Shown here: in pieces, positions 62,773 to 64,000 of the stretch
How positions within the stretch are numbered: the stretch's first letter is position 1
How the letters are laid out: the number at the start of each line of letters is the position of its first letter
Assembly: GCF_014839805.1 (NCBI RefSeq)
Contig: NC_051138.1
Span: forward strand, 3,036,983-3,100,982
Direction: 5' to 3'
Origin: Manduca sexta
Lineage: Eukaryota > Arthropoda > Insecta > Lepidoptera > Sphingidae
Length of the DNA: 64,000 bases
Notes under the pieces: model-generated
Told to the model about the DNA's origin: nothing
Seen by the model: only the letters and a program-made list of their open reading frames with translations
The model's database searches: none
Program-made: the position numbers and the translations under genes

Positions 62773-64000
62773 CTGAAGACAATTGAAATTTCGTTAAAAG
62801 TTTGACTAAAACAACAATTTCGTAAGCAGCCTTTAAAGCTAGTAAAACATTTGATAATTTTTTGTAGTGAGACTACATAAATAGATACATTTTCAGCAAC
62901 TATACTCAAATAACATCATGAAATTTTTTATTATCTTTAATTAACCGAACAGCGGCCTAAAAACTAGAGCCGTCCCAAATGAAATCTCACACACCACGAG
63001 ACCTAATAAAATAGTTTTTAGCGTCAATTTATTGGAGCATAAAAATCAGCCTAGCCACATTGTGATACACCGAACGTTGATCGGTGTCGAAATACCGGCA
63101 ATAAAACTGCGTGCAATAAAATTTGTGAAAATAATCCGTGATCCCGAACGGCGTTCGTTTGTTTGTGCAGACTTCACGATTTTCGAACGCACCAACATTT
63201 CAAATCTTGTGATTTGAACCTAAATCTTTTGTTGAACCTAAATCTATATGTAGTGGGCAACGTATCCACTTCATTAACCACACCACTTCATTAACCACAT
63301 ACATCACTATTTCTTATAATTCGATTAATGTTAACTAAACACTAGATACAATTGTATCATTTCAACTTTGGGGGTGGGGTCAGACGTATCAAATAATGTA
63401 GCCAACAACAACAATATTGACAAACAGTAGTGACCAACTAATCGATTGATAAATAAGTCCCATTGTAGAAACATTTGCAAAGAAAAAAAAGGGGGTCATG
63501 TGATAAATTTAGGTTATAAATAAAATAACGATGGTATATATTGCTAATAGTATAGTATGTGTGTGTGAGAGAGAGTGAGATAAGAGAGTGCGTGTGTGTA
63601 TCTGAATTTTTATTAGAACTATACGCAAAAGCAACTAAATGGATTTGGTTGAATTCGTCACACAGATAAAACAAATACGGTCTTTATTGCGGGAAAAAGC
63701 ATTTAACAGTGCGGAGCCTCGAGATAAACTTTAAATAATATGCGAAAATGGATAAACCAAATTCATAATACGTCATAACATAAAACCACAAATATTGAAA
63801 CAATTGATTTTCGATAATGCTTTGTATTACGCAAAATAATACTTTGACGTAGTTTATTTGACTTCAATTGCAATACGAATGTGTTGTACCGGTAAGCAGT
63901 AATTCTTCTAAATAATCTCTATTACCTACATAATCATCGATGTATATGTAGTATATGTACTACGTACTAGATTTGGCGTTCCGAACGTTCACCGTGTTCA
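62773..64000 (-). other. Phospholipase intron running off the right edge
   Basis: The exon at 62606-62772 begins within a codon, so a further upstream exon must exist, but I found no catalytic X-domain coding sequence here. A GT/GA microsatellite lies at 63558-63600. Confidence 0.5.

Noticed and set aside
63438..63674. 78-codon minus-strand frame with Ser/Leu/Thr-His repeats
   Set aside because: It is the translated GT/GA microsatellite at 63558-63600.

Overview
This is an AT-rich eukaryotic window with long introns, canonical GT-AG splice sites and many short transposons. It reads as a lepidopteran (moth or butterfly) nuclear genome. The evidence is Helitron-like elements ending in a GC hairpin plus CTAG, tRNA-derived SINEs with intact target-site duplications, and insect-type genes. 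No organellar, bacterial or viral genes were seen.

Four protein-coding genes are supported, all on the minus strand; their coding exons were joined by reading frame and splice phase. (1) 3.4-8.3 kb: a divergent class A neuropeptide GPCR of the pyrokinin/CAPA/neuromedin-U type; its last exon is uncertain. (2) 10.3-24.6 kb: a complete 13-exon, 512-residue carotenoid oxygenase (ninaB/BCO/RPE65 family) with all four iron-binding histidines and a possible non-coding first exon near 26.1 kb. (3) 37.3-40.7 kb: a complete 7-exon, 404-residue malate dehydrogenase-like protein. Its catalytic residues are replaced and it has a cysteine-rich C-terminal tail; this is the most unusual gene here. (4) 51.15-62.8 kb and beyond the right edge: the 3' half (13 exons, 682 residues) of a phospholipase C-beta most like Plc21C, covering the XY linker, Y domain, C2 domain and C-terminal coiled coil.

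The rest is intron and intergenic DNA rich in mobile elements. Two Helitron-like elements (40.98-42.37 and 55.75-57.39 kb) lie in opposite orientation, and each carries 8-10 tandem copies of a 123-bp internal unit. A 366-bp near-perfect fold-back element with TTAA ends lies in a ninaB intron, and a TAA-flanked MITE lies in another. Four copies of a TA-flanked MITE, at least eight SINE copies and several other interspersed families are scattered throughout. The stretches 26.2-37.2 kb and 42.7-50 kb hold no gene I can support.

The genes do not form an evident pathway. A carotenoid oxygenase (retinal supply) and a PLC-beta (G-protein signalling) could both serve sensory cells, but nothing in the sequence links them.
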